The translations under genes and the position numbers were made by a program. From contig JAFKAC010000069.1 of assembly GCA_025766275.1 (NCBI GenBank), forward strand, positions 124,001 through 188,000: a stretch of DNA of 64,000 nt, written 5' to 3'. Position 1 is the stretch's first letter. Each line of letters opens with the position of its first letter. The stretch comes from Lactarius indigo (lineage: Eukaryota; Basidiomycota; Agaricomycetes; Russulales; Russulaceae). The notes under the pieces were generated by a model that saw only the letters and a list, made by a program, of their open reading frames with translations, did not search any database and was not told where the DNA came from. This document shows positions 12,101 to 23,145 of this stretch, one piece after another.

Positions 12101-12640
12101 ACAATAAGCAGGGAAGGTTCTAGATAGTTCTAGACTACGTTGTCATAGGGTTGTGACTCATAGATAAAGACACGTCATTGTTCTGTCAGCGTTAATGACT
12201 GTGCATCAGTCAGCACAATAGATAATGCTATTATTAGACACGACGCGTCAGCGTCTGACTCATTACTATTACACATACCTTTAGTAACAAGGTTCTATAG
12301 TAATTAGAACTCAGCCGCAGCACTGTATATAAACCCTCATGTAGCATCCTGAGTGGAACCAACTTGTCCTCTTGGTTCTCCACTCAGGTGTGTATTCCAC
12401 TGTACTTCCCTTACTCCTCTCCAATGTTAACTTGTCCTCTTGGTTCTCCACTCAGCGTGCCACTGCGTGATCACCTTGCCTTTGACCTTGCATAAAGGTC
12501 TCACGTGTGCACATTCTCTGCAGTGACTGTACGTTCGGCGCGTGACTTGTCTCCGCGCTAGACTTGAGTGTGTTCCCAGCTCAGTTCACTTACACTCTTT
12601 CTTGGTCTAGTTGTTGCGATAAGTCATACCGCTACATTTG
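12101..12640 (+). repeat. LTR-like sequence with TATA box and an internal direct duplication
   Basis: A TATATAAACC box at about 12326 is followed by a 27-bp segment (12361-12387) repeated exactly at 12429-12455. The first copy is followed by GTGTGT and both end in CTCAG, so 12388-12455 has the form of a 68-bp GT-AG intron. The layout (TATA, leader, duplicated segment, CT-rich tail) matches the solo LTR at 40819-41430. The outer ends were not fixed. Confidence 0.45.
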
Positions 12641-12874
12641 CAAACCAGTTTAAATACAAGAAGAGCAGGCTTTCAAGCACTGCTATGAGTCACTGTAAGT
12701 AGCATCCAATGTATCACGTAAGTACCGCAATCCTAATACTACTACTACTAGTATTAGGATTGAGTCATCCTGTAACACCTATCTCCTATTGTAAACCCCG
12801 AGTCCATGACTAATCTACCTTACTGCTGTAGCCACAACCGGTACAGTAAGGGTCCAATGTGTGCAACCATAACA
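12640..12874 (+). repeat. 3' part of an LTR of the 44670 family
   Basis: It matches 44885-45115 over its whole length: AGCAGGCTTTCAAGC, the palindrome-like CCTAATACTACTACT with its mirror AGTATTAGG (about 12734-12760), and the end GGGTCCAATGTG..ATAACA at about 12850-12874. The 5' half with the GACCAAGA hairpin is missing. Confidence 0.65.
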
Positions 12875-13199
12875 ACTCCCCTCTCAGCCTCTGTGCAGGC
12901 TTCCCCTTGACTTTGCTCTTACACTCTTCCTGTCTTACTGGTCAGCCCAGTGACATGTGACCTTTGGACTTAGGCCACTGAGCTTGTCCAACCTTGCTGA
13001 CTTGAGCTCTACCTCAGCAGCCCCTTGAAGACCTTTCCCACCTCAGTGTAGGGGGATTGCCACCAACTCAGTCACCTTACCATAGGGGCTGTTACAGAAG
13101 ACCTTAGGAGTCATTGCACACAGTGGCGATCCAACTTGGCTGTCAACTGCCACGTGACAGGAAGCCATTATAGAAGACTGTGCCCCTGCAGAGGTGTGA
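12875..13199. other. Non-coding DNA, no feature recognised
   Basis: This is unique-looking sequence between two LTR fragments. No frame, hairpin or repeat is strong enough to call. It probably belongs to the decayed Copia-type element whose gag lies to the right. Confidence 0.3.
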
Positions 13200-13330
13200 C
13201 AGGATAGCTGTACTAGGGTTTGAGCTAGTTACACTATTAGTACTTACTGTTCTAGTGGTGCTTTAAAGCCCGCACATACATGTATAAGTAGTAGTTGCAG
13301 AAGACCAAGACTGCCTATCTTGGTCTTCTT
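13200..13330 (-). repeat. Minus-strand LTR fragment with hairpin
   Basis: It is the reverse complement of 44540-44670. Shared landmarks are the GAAGACCAAGA/TCTTGGTCTTC hairpin (13300-13328), the ATAAGTAGT TATA-like stretch, and the words around CTAGGGTTTGAGCTAGTTACAC. It shows that the Copia-type relics at 13 kb and 44 kb are the same family in opposite orientation. Confidence 0.6.
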
Positions 13331-13457
13331 CAATCCACCATCTGATTTGTCTTTTGTCTGCCTTAGCCTTGGGCTAAGTGTGCTTCCACTTTGACTTACC
13401 AAGAGTTGAGGTTATATCAATCTATCTTGCTGTGGCTGTGTGGTATTAAGCCACCAT

Positions 13458-14920
13458 TCAGCTTGCATTGGGTTGACACGTGGTCCCCATTTGCCAGTGA
13501 TTTGCTAAGTTGATTACAGCATCCCAAGTCCAAGTTGGACTAACACCTGTGGAGCGTAAGATAGGGTCACCAGACTTATGCTTTACTGCAGAGAGTTTTT
13601 GTGCATTCTGGTGTGACTTTGGCTTGGTTGTATCAGACTCCCACTGTGCCATAATGGCCTGGTGGACATGGTTGAGCTGCAGAGTGGCGAGGTGATATGT
13701 GGTGCAGAGGATAGAGATAAGGATCTCCCACTTCTGCAGAAGGGCAGACAGCAAGATGATTGGCTGGATGACATCAGGTATAGTGACCCCACTGTTTGAG
13801 AGACACAGGACAGAAGGCTGCAGCCTGTTGACCTGTGGCAAAGGGTGCTTGTTGTCACGATCACGCGACATCGTGACGTGACATCGTGACGTAACGTCAC
13901 GCAACGCGCGTTCGAAAGTCTTGACACCGAAAGTTTTACAGAAGTATTGGACTCGTCAGAGCACGCCTTATGGTGCTCATATCGTCGTGATAGCACGTAG
14001 CAATCGATAGGTGACGTGGCAGGAAGAAAACGGCCCCTGAAAACCCCAGTATGTACGACTATAAGATGTAGCACGTAGAGTAGTACTACCTTGTCTACTC
14101 TTAGTTCTCGAATCCGACTCACTTTGCCTTGTCTCTGAAACTTGTGTGCTTTCCCTCTCGCTAGCGATACTCTCTGAGTTGAGCCTAGTAATCCTCGAAA
14201 CTTGACTTGTTCGCAGAACAAGTCCCGACTCTACCGGTGCGTCGAGCTCGGCTCCGCAGAAACCAGTGTACGGTCCCTCGGAACCGTAACACTTGTTAGC
14301 ATTAATAGGAATGGATATGGCCAGGTTGAAGTGGTTAAAGAGAGTGGTGGGCTGGATGAGTTTGAAGTGTGTCTTGAGGGGATTTGAGATAATGTCAGTG
14401 GTATTCAGGGTGGCTACTTTGTCTTGAATGGAGGAGTGGACTTGGAAGAATATATTTGCAAGTGGGTTTTGGTTGGGATTGTTCCAAAGATTGTGGGGCT
14501 TTCTTGGGATTGGTAGGAGGATTGGAGACAGTTGGCTGAGAGTTGTGTTGATTGACATAAGGTAGGGTTTGAAAGCCTTTGGCAAGTGCTGGTAATTAGT
14601 ACTGTGAAGGACTGGGAGGAGAGTGGTGAGAGGATTTGAGATATTGTGTTTCTGTGTGAAGAAATGTATGTTGGGATATGTGGGAGGGTTGGGCACACTC
14701 AGAAAAGATTAGGAAGAGTGTAGGGGGCTGTTAAAGTAGTGGCTGCCACTGTGGTGCACAGTTTTGGGATGTGCAGCCACTCTGGTACACAGTGGGAGAC
14801 GATGGAGGGACATTGGGGCAATGTGTGGGCAAGGGAGAAGGACTTAAAGGGGAGCTGAAATAAGAGGGCAGTGTTGCTGGAGACTGGAGTTGAAGGTGCA
14901 GACTGTGGTTGAGGGCCCAT
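13458..14920 (-). pseudogene. Ty1/Copia-type gag relic, split by a solo LTR
   Basis: The minus strand reads as a Copia-type Gag in two pieces. The N-terminal piece lies at about 14297-14696 (LMSINTTLSQLSPIL, then LKTHFKLIQPTTLFNHF). The C-terminal piece lies at about 13458-13847 (IPDVIQPIILLSALLQKWEIL, then HVHQAIMAQWESDTTK and HQNAQKLSAVKHKSGDP). The second piece has the look of the UBN2-like Gag domain before its tail. Between them sits the solo LTR at 13853-14291. A further frame at 14699-14920 may be an upstream continuation after a frameshift. The end (GVSPTW..CQPNAS, about 13461-13560) matches 44310-44420, a second relic of the same Gag. No protease, integrase or RT was found nearby, so only gag remains. 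Confidence 0.55.
13853..14291 (-). mobile_element. Solo LTR with 5-bp target-site duplication
   Basis: This is a 439-bp sequence starting TGTCACGATC and ending CCGTAACA (TG..CA ends). It is flanked by the exact duplication CTTGT at 13848-13852 and 14292-14296. It contains a TATA-like ACTATAAGATG near 14057, read on plus. A truncated relative is at 11239-11520. No internal element sequence remains, so it is the product of LTR-LTR recombination. The transcriptional strand suggested by the TATA is plus, opposite to the gag it interrupts; the strand given here is that of the interrupted gene. Confidence 0.85.
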
Positions 14921-16040
14921 AACCTGAGGAGCAGGGATGGGGCAGGGATGTATGGTAGTATGTAGCTTACATGAGTGGGAGTGGATGTATTTATGAGTTC
15001 TGGAGTGTTGTTTGAACTACTGTTTGACAGGATAATTCTAGTGGGTTAAATAGATAAGAGTGCTATGATAATGTCCCTGCGTTGTGGTGATCACCAGGGT
15101 GATCTGGGTGCGCATGACTGGTAATGTCATGACCCACCATATGCAAGTGTAAATACACGTGTGGTGATGCCACCTCTGGGTGGAGTACACCATGTATGAT
15201 GGGTGGACATCAGCCCTTGGTCCAAAATGAGTCTCACTGTACCCACAAAACCCGTCAATAGACTTGAAAGTGTAAAAACATCCAATACACTGATAGCATT
15301 AACCATCCTTGATCATCAGAGAACATGTCTAAGATGTTGCAAGTGCCCAGGTGTGATGCAGCGCAAGTGAGTGTGCAGGCTTCTGCAGGGCAAGAGATGT
15401 TGTAAGTAGGTCCGTGGAAGCTGCGGCCGCGCCCGTGTTGAATAGCTAAGCCTGCACATGAGTGCTGCAGGGTTGGTAAAGGGAATGGTGAGCTACATGG
15501 AGCCCCGCTGGATTGGGTGGTTTCAGGTGATCGGAAACAGTTGTGCATGCTTCCGCACAATGCAAGACTTCACAGACATGGGTGCCTTGGTTGTAGATGC
15601 GTTGTGTGCAATTTCCTAAGGCCGTGCACAAGGGTGGTGAGATTGGGAATATGAACAGTGGGCTATGGTCAATAGTGATTGGAAATGGTCATGCACGCTT
15701 CCGCGGGATGCGAAACTTTGCGGAGATAGCCTCCTTGGTCTTTGATAGGTCGCGCTAGAGTCGGTAAGGCGGCGCGTGGGTGCGGCATGGTGGGGAAACC
15801 GGGGAATGCGAGGGGGAAAGTTAAAAAGTCGAAATGTGCAAAGAGCCCTAAGGGTGCTTTGGACAGTCAGGACGAAAATGGAAAAGGTTCGAAAGGTCCT
15901 AAGGATGCTAAGTGCTAAGCATGGTATTGTAAGCAAAGGCTTGGGTGCACGTATGTTAGGGGTGCCGCGGTGGTGACCCCCCAGTGATGTGAGCGCCCGT
16001 CAGGAGCGCCGTCACGAGGCCCAGGGACCGACCGGACGTA
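14921..16040. repeat. Intergenic DNA with a diverged tandem duplication
   Basis: No gene is supported. A unit containing GTGATCGGAAACAGTTGTGC and CTTCCGCACAATGC (about 15527-15610) is repeated in diverged form at about 15673-15755 (GTGATTGGAAATGG, CTTCCGCGGGATGC), a spacing of about 146 bp. The region upstream (14940-15250) is non-coding. Confidence 0.4.
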
Positions 16041-16544
16041 GACTCTATGTGGGTGAGCTGGAATGTCAAAGGGGTGGCGGGTGGGGAGGGATGGGTAGAG
16101 TGGGGAGAGGGTGACAGCGTGGGATGTGGAGAGGAATTGGATGGGTGGGGGTGGGAAGAGAGGGAGCGAAAGTGGAAAAGGAAGGGAGAAAGGGGGAAAG
16201 GATGGGAAAAAGAAAGAGAGGGTGGGAAGAAGAGAAGGTAGAAAAGGAGATGTGTGAGGGAATTTTGCGAAAGGAGGAAAAAAGGGGGAAGGAAAAGGAG
16301 GTGGGAAAGGGGAAAAACGAAAGGGGAAGGTAGATAAGAGAGAGGGAAAGGGAAGGGGACGAGAATCGGAATATCTGATCTACTGGACATCAGCGAGCTC
16401 GAAGGCAAAAGAAAAGATATCGAATGGCGCCGAAGTCGAGCGTAAGTGTGTTATAGATTGTGAGGAGGGAAAGAGACTGACATAGAGAGGAAGAGATCGA
16501 AGGCGAAAAGGGGGCAAACGGGGCAGATATACGAAGACGGGACG

Positions 16545-19500
16545 ATGTTCGGCGGATTCGAGAAAGCAGAGCTGCGGGAAGCGAAGAAAGAAGCGGAGAT
16601 GGGGTACATGACGATGAATCTGGCGTCGCCACCTGGAGGAGCGTACTGGGGCCGGTTCAACGACCGGGTGGTGAACGAAGAGTGGGTAAAGTCGCTAATG
16701 GAAGCGTACAACCTCTGCCTGGACAACTGCCTGGACGGGACCGCGGTGGACGTAGCGGTAAAGAAGAGCTGGATCGCGAACGCGTCGGAGATGGTAGGGT
16801 CTGTGGAAGGGAAGAGCGTGAAGACGGTGGCTCAGATGGAATTCACGGAGACGGGGAAGGAGGAAATAGGTAAGGACAATCTATGGATCCTGGGAGGGAA
16901 TCACCGGCGGCAAGCGCTGCTGCGACACCTAGAGGGGAGGCAGAAGGTGCTGGACAAGATGAAGACGCAACTGTCACGAAAAGAGGCGAAAGGGGGGGAG
17001 GAGGACGAGGAGGTGGAGTCGATGAGGAAAGAGGTGCGAAGTGTGGAGGAGAAGATTGCGACGGACAGCATGTGGGCGGTTCGGTTGTACGACCGAGGTG
17101 AGTGGGAGTGGGAGTGGGGACGGAGGAGCGCTGACGGATTGTGGTGGTACAGAGAAAATCGAGGCGCACGTAGGGGCAAAGGCGACAGCGCTATACAGAT
17201 TCCTGAGCAGGAATGAAATGAAGGACACGCGACTTGCGACGGAAGAGGAACTGATGATCGAGATTGTAGACGAGCTGAAGGACGCATACGAAGAGGACGT
17301 GAAGCTGCGGAAGGACCGAGGGAAGAACTTGGACGCGGCTGCGGTGTTCCAGACGTTTATGAAGAAAGCGAAGAGGAAAGCGGCAGCGTTCAAGGAGTCG
17401 CGAGACCGGGCGGGATACAGAGAGTTGTGCGCTGTACCGTCGTTCGCTCTGGGGCTTGTGGCGGCGTCACGGATACGGCGACACTACACACACGCACGGT
17501 GGTTCCAAGTGGCAGAGCTGGTGAAGATGTTGGAATCGCACGGAGCGGTGAGTGAAAGCAGTCGAGCGATGGGCGAAGAACTAACAGGAAGGCAAGCTGA
17601 TCTCTGAGTTCATCGTAGAAAGCGTGGAGACACTAGAGCGAGTAGCGAATCCAGAGAAGCCGCCGATGGCGTACGAAAGGATCGAGGAGCTGGGACAGCA
17701 TCTGCTGGAGGCGAACACGGAAGCCGAGGTGGACGAGATACGAGAAAAGCTGGAGAAGGTGAGGACAGCGTTCGAAGAGATGGGAGACGCAAGCGACTGG
17801 ACACACGAGCTTCTGGACAAGATCGACCAGTGCTTCAAGGACGCGTACTGCGTGAACGACGAGCCGTGCGAGTCGTTATTCATGCCTCTGAGCAGCGACA
17901 ACGACAACAGATTCGAGAAGTATCTGATGAGCGTGGACAAGGTGCTGCAGAACGAGAGTCAGACGGCGCCCCCGTATGCGCGCGAATACTTCGCATATGC
18001 GATGATGTGGAAGTTGCACGGCTACAAGTTCCCGATGCCATTGGGCACAGCATCGGTTGTGGAAGCGCTACACAAGATCGCGATGAGGTACCCCCGGGGA
18101 ATCAGCGAGGTGAGCATTATCACCTCATATGTCTATACGATCGCCTGCCGCGTTTGACCACGGTGGTCAAACGCGGCGAGCGTATTGCACACCGCGTTTG
18201 GCCACGGTGGTCAAACGCGGCAGGCGTATTGCTCGCCGCGTTTGACCACGGTGGTCAAACGCGGTGCGCAATGGTGTGCCCGCGTTTGACCACCGTGGTC
18301 AAACGCGGGCACACCGTCGCCGCCGCGTTTGACCACAGTGGTCAAACGCGGGCACACCATCGTCACCGCGTTTGACCACCGTGGTCAAACGCGGGCACAC
18401 TATTGCACACCGCCTTCTTGGTAACAATGTACTGACTGTCGTGATAACAGGTCATCTCTTGGATCGGAACCGGTTTGCATTGGGTCCCGAAGATGGGATC
18501 CAAAGTATACATCGTATATGATGCCTTCGACGCAGCTTTGGACTCTGCATCGAAGGACATCCTCATCAAACAGAACGCTATCGGTGTCCGCAGAAAGGTA
18601 TGTCCGTATCTTATCCCCCTGTTTCTGGCTGATTCGTTCTAGATCATTCGCGTGCTCATCGCCCACCTCACCACTTCTGTCGTGGAGGTGGACACATATC
18701 TCATGTCTTGTCCGACGCCCCGGTCCATGGTCACTGACCTCTCTGCCTTCAAATTCGCATCTGCTCTCGCCCCTGATAACACAAAAGGCAAGGCCCCCAA
18801 ACACCAGAGAGATCCAGATGACCCCCTACCTCCCGTTAGAGACGCCACTGTCGTCGCTGAGTTTCTCGCCGCCGTCGGTTGGACCTCAGATCGTCTTACT
18901 CGTGAGTTCACTAAAGTCAACGCTGTTCTCACCGCCACCAAGGACGCCTTCACTCGCGATCAGCGTCTCTCCCCTCACGTCGGCACTCGTCTCCTCACCA
19001 TGTCCGCCCTCCCCCGCAACCTCGACTCGCAGAACAAGAAGCGCGACTACGCCCTCATCGCCACCGCCATCGCTGTCGAGTCTGCTCTTGTCGACAAGTA
19101 CCGCGCACATCTCCTCAGTATCTGCCCAGGTGCTCGCGATCTTAGGGACGACTTGCACTCGTTCTTCTTCTCTATTACTATGCCTCACGCCCAGTACCTC
19201 CCGGACGGTAAGAAGGAGGTCACCCGTGTCTGGGAGTTCCCCGATGCCGTCCGCTCAGATTCTGCTGCTTCTGGTGTCCGCGTTCGTGACATTAAGTCCC
19301 TCTCTGCTCGTTGGCTCGCCGCTAAGGAATCTTACCTCAAGGAGAAGAAGGATCCAGTCCAGTCCGTCATTCAGAACCTCGAGAAGAACAGGTTCCTCCT
19401 CTGCTCTGATACCACCGTCCCCGCTGGCACCGTCGAAACTCTCGCCCATCACCTTATCTCCGGCCTCGCAGAGGTCTGTCCTTTTCTTTCTCCTTTATTC

Positions 19501-20353
19501 TCCTTTTCCCACCTTATCACACATCATCTAGATCATGTACAAGAATAAGGCCCGCATCGCCCACGCCTCCAATCATCCCGATGCCGATGATGGCCCCCTC
19601 TTTGACATGTCTTCCGTTCTCGTCCCCTCCATTCCCAGGGCCCCACACGACGTTACCGAACATTATCGCGATCACGTCAGTCTTTCCCCTTCCGTCTTCC
19701 TTCATTCTCACACCCTCTTTCCAGCTCGGTTACAACCGTTGGTCCTTCCATCCTTCCACCTACGCGAAGGACCCTCCCGCTCGCCCATCTCCTTCCACTT
19801 CTGCCCCACACCGTCCCTCTCGCTCTCTCCCCCCTATCTCTTCCTTCCCCACAGAAGAGGAGGAAGACGACCCTGAACATGGACACCCCCCAACCGACGA
19901 TCCCGATCACCACTTCCCTCCCATCGACTTTGACCGCGACGATCACCATCACCCTCCCCGTTCGTCCCCTACTCCCGCACAACGTCGCAATCCTTCCCCT
20001 GCTCCCTCTTCCCTCTCCCCCCATGACCGTGATTCAGACGCTCCTTCTCAACAACGTTCGTTTTTCTTCCCTTTTTCTTTTTTTTCTTCTCTCACCTCCC
20101 TTCCCAAGTCCCCCACTCTAAGCGTTCTCCCCCTACCTCTCCTGGTACGCCCCACCACACCCCCCCTTCCCTCCCGCTCACCCTCCCCTTCTCTCTTCCT
20201 TTAGAGAATAAGCGTCCTTCCAAAAAGGTCGCTCAGACATCCCGCAACTCTTCCAAGAGATCCAAGAAACCCCCCTCCTCTAAACCTCGTCCCAGGCCCA
20301 TCGTCCCCTCTTCCTCTTCCCTTCCCCCCGATTTCGTTGACAACGCCGTCTGA
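16545..20353 (+). CDS. Large multi-exon protein with ParB/Srx-like GGNHR motif
   Basis: Eight exons join in phase: 16545-17097, 17153-17547, 17588-18109, 18451-18597, 18643-19473, 19532-19675, 19725-20055 and 20205-20353, giving 1023 aa. The gene extends further left. The frame is open upstream of 16545 and joins across a GT-AG intron (16442-16485) to coding-like sequence at about 16358-16441 (ISDLLDISELEGKRKDIEWR), but no start codon was found there. Residues about 113-125 read LWILGGNHRRQAL, resembling the GxxR motif of ParB/sulfiredoxin-fold domains, which includes ParB-type nucleases and NTPases. Residues about 135-185 are a charged coiled-coil-like region. The C-terminal third is Pro/Ser/His-rich and basic, suggesting a disordered nuclear tail. 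The last intron has an atypical GTTCGT donor and may hide a micro-exon (PHSKRSPPTSP near 20110-20145). The fourth intron is 341 bp and contains the palindrome array. Function is unknown; nucleic-acid binding is an inference from the motif. Confidence 0.6.
18148..18394. repeat. Six-unit array of 29-bp palindromes inside an intron
   Basis: Six inverted repeats of half-site CCGCGTTTGACCAC start at 18148, 18192, 18236, 18280, 18323 and 18366, a period of 44, 44, 44, 43 and 43 bp. Each is a near-perfect palindrome around one central base; only the second has a mismatch (GGCC for GACC). The fourth extends to 43 bp (18273-18315). The 14-15 bp spacers are themselves related to GCACACCATTGCGCA, in mixed orientation. 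The array lies wholly within the intron 18110-18450 of the ParB/Srx-like gene. As RNA, each unit would fold into a very stable hairpin. Confidence 0.9.
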
Positions 20354-20747
20354 TTTCCTCACACCCCGCCTCACCCCTCCTTCTTTCATCCTTTTCTGCC
20401 CTTTCCTTCCTCTCGCCCTCGGAGATTGGGCCGCTGATTCTTCCTCTCCACTCCATTGATTACTTTTTGTCCTTGTTTGTAACCTCTGTCCTACTGTCAA
20501 GAGCTTTACGCTCTCCTTGCTGTATTCAACTACAGTCTGCTTCCCAATACATCATCCTGACCATTCCCCTCTTTCCTGTCTGACCGCTCCACCTCCCTTC
20601 CCTCCCTCTTAGACCTCCATCACAGAATCACCCCCCCGTAAGACCCGCTTTAATTTACCGTAATCCATTAAGCGTGTTAAGAAATCGTAAATACGGGAGA
20701 GTCCTCGTTCTCTAGATCGCGCCGTTAAGAATCTATTCAGTTTACTA
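20354..20747. other. C/T-rich 3' flank, then short AT-rich stretch
   Basis: Downstream of the stop codon the plus strand is strongly C/T-rich to about 20635, then turns to a mixed stretch containing TTTAATTTACCGTAATCC. No gene is visible. It is the probable 3' untranslated region and terminator of the large gene; no exact polyadenylation signal could be assigned. Confidence 0.35.
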
Positions 20748-22565
20748 TCATTTTTCGTTAATTACATTCAAATTTTGGTACAAGTGTCTGTCAAGGAATG
20801 AATTCATATACAATGTACGGCATTCCTCAAGCACGCTTGGGCCCTGCCACTGCTGACGCACAACAGCACCGAAAGCTGGGTAGAGTTGCACGCTCCTACA
20901 GACCTCTGCTAGAGGTATGATACTAGCTAAACAACAGTTATTTTGATAACTTCTTGATATCCGGTACATTCCATGGCATTCATTTGGCATAGAGAGTGGT
21001 GAAAACCACTCTACATAGGCAAGATCTGTTGGAGGAGCTGTGCGTGAACTAAGAAAGATTGAGGATAGTCCTGATCTTGCAAGCTGGAACATGACGCAAA
21101 TTTGGGCCACACCAAATCTATTTCTGTGCTTCACCAATACAGTATCAAATCGTCCAGGGATAGTGTCGCCGTACTGGTTGCATGCTTCTCGTCGGATGTG
21201 CAAGACGTCGACAATCTTCTGGTCAGTGTCATCCCAATTGTTGAATTTAACCCTATGAAATACGGAAACCTTTCGGAATGGGATCAAAGTATTATTGGCA
21301 CGCCTCCGAGCCGCACTGGTAGATAACTCTGGATAGTTATGTTGCACAATAAAGTCGCCAAGGGCGTCTTAAAAGTCAATGGCCCCGTATCTGTCAAAAA
21401 GAGCTCCAAAAGTTATGCCCTTTTCAGATGGGTGCATCATCAAAAAAGGATGCAACCTCAAATTAAGGCAGGGATATACCAAACAAGTCGATAGTGCAGA
21501 GTGTCCGCACTTGCACCATTCAATAAATGCTGTGTGCTGGTGCATTGCCTCTTGGCACTCCAGCCAAGTGGTCATTTGTTTGTACTCGTCTTTGAAATTT
21601 GTCACGCGATATGCGTTCTTGGCCATGTCAATGTGAAGTCGTTCTGAATATTCAGTGTTATAATTATCAGTGCTGCCAAAATGCGTGATCAATCTGGTGT
21701 AGTGGAGGAGACTATGGAGCTTGGGAAGGTTGAAGTGTTCCCAAACTCCAAGTTCAACAAACACATCTTTGTTCTCATGAAATCAGCACAGTGCATTGTC
21801 CATTGCATTGAGAGTTTGAGTGGTGTGCACGGGATACTGACTAAGGTAGATGAAATCGAGAAGTGCCCACACGGCATGGGTCAAGCGCACTGAGGACTGA
21901 ACACCTGGAAGAGAAAGATCCACCACAATTCCAAGAATAATGCGAGCTATATCTTTATGCTCTCAACCGGTGAGCTTTGAGAGCCAGGTGATGCCTTTGT
22001 GAAAGTATCGTGCGTTGTGGTTCGGTGGTAGACGGCTGCAGCGTGCATCAATCTCATTAGGCCTGAGTGCGGCCAACCAACGGACCAGATGCTTCAGGAT
22101 ACCTTGATGAAGTTGATGTAATATGTCTGGTGTGATCAAAAGGAATATGTTGGCAAATGGGAGACACTCCTAGAACGGATGGTACGTAGGCTTGAGGCCA
22201 GCGTCTTGACACACTGCATGGAACATTGTCGGATTGCCATCTGACAAAGAAAACACATTAACTGCCACCCCAAAGTTACGCAAAGGGAATCTTGTGTCAG
22301 TTCCAAGTTCGCCTTGTGGGACAGTACACTTGGGGCACCTTCCACAATAGGTGCAAGTGACAAGCGATTGTTCGGGATAGTCGCCAATAAATGTCATAAG
22401 AATTAGGTGACAGCAGTACCAAATCCCATCACTGGTGGCCATTGCAATGCTGGTCACACCATAAGGTTTGATGGGGGCTCCAACTGCTTCTGAAGGAAAG
22501 TGTTCAATGAACAGGGCCTTGTTCTGTTGAGCGTGATTGGAGGTTTCAGTGTGGACGGGTGCACT
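20748..22565 (-). pseudogene. Second Plavaka-type transposase, truncated by an LTR
   Basis: Minus-strand blocks of the Plavaka family are present in order. About 22170-22457 reads IAMATSDGIWY, FIGDYPEQSLVTCTYCGRCPKC (a CxxC-containing block near the catalytic region). About 21369-21764 reads VWEHFNLPKLHSLLHYTRLI and FGSTDNYNTEYSERLHIDMAK. About 20748-21347 is the C-terminal portion. The frame breaks between these blocks (about 21689-22135), so the gene is decayed. Its N-terminal half is missing at the right: the Gypsy LTR starts at 22566, and the sequence on the far side of the Gypsy cluster (after 39089) is not Plavaka. The first Plavaka copy (1706-4542) is diverged from it and belongs to another subfamily. 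Confidence 0.75.
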
Positions 22566-23145
22566 TGTTATGATCCGACGCTTCGGACCTCAGTCACAGT
22601 ATGTCTCCACCCTGCCTTTCCCCTTCTGTACTATACCTTGTTACCAAAGGAGCTACTGCTACTAGTGGTGTTGTTCCTTCTCATCTGAACTTCGGTTTGC
22701 TCCGTTTGGCTTCTTTGATATTGTGTGGACTTGTGTTCATGTTGTTTGGAACCCTGTCCTATATAAACCTGTACCATAGACCGTAGGAAGCCAGACTTGG
22801 CTTCATTTGCAATCTAGCAACCTTGCCTCCGTACTTTGGTGTGACTTCGCCTTATTCCCCTCTCCTTGTGCATCCCCTACCTCAGTCCCTAACCAGGACA
22901 CTTTGAAGTCTTTGCAGTTGAACTATATCAACGCGTCACACCTGTTATACTCTGTGCACTAGCAAGATCAAGTGTAGAGAAGTGTCAGACACTTCGGACA
23001 AGGAGTCCTACATTACAGAGTAGTGCTGCACCCTGTGCCACACTTTTGCCACTTGTATTTCATAGCAATAAGACAAGAGAGGTCTTCACTTGATACTTGT
23101 GTGATTCAGAACTTCCAGAACCCACGCCCCTGCTAGGGCGTAACA
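22566..23145 (+). mobile_element. Gypsy LTR (plus), left edge of the inverted segment
   Basis: 580 bp from TGTTATGATCCG to GGGCGTAACA. It carries a CTATATAAACC box near 22760 and the hairpin GAAGCCAGACTTGGCTTC at about 22786-22803. Its 5' third resembles the solo LTR at 33063 rather than the LTRs of element B. Its right edge abuts GTGGG and the inverted leader of element B. Confidence 0.85.

Noticed and set aside
13583..14221. 212-codon minus-strand ORF
   Set aside because: It runs through a solo LTR and the relic gag in a different frame and has no protein-like features.
16047..16333. Gly/Glu/Lys-rich ORFs upstream of the large gene
   Set aside because: They lie in GGGA-rich low-complexity DNA and read as compositional peptides. 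Only the stretch at 16358-16441 joins the gene in phase.
18148..18394. CRISPR array
   Set aside because: Regular 29-bp repeats with 14-15 bp spacers look superficially similar, but the repeats are full palindromes, the spacers are too short and related to each other, and the setting is a eukaryotic intron with no cas genes.
18518..19531. 337-codon plus-strand frame rich in Ser/Pro
   Set aside because: It overlaps the spliced frame of the large gene in another phase. The other frame has matched splice phases and protein-like composition, so this is a shadow of C/T-rich exons.
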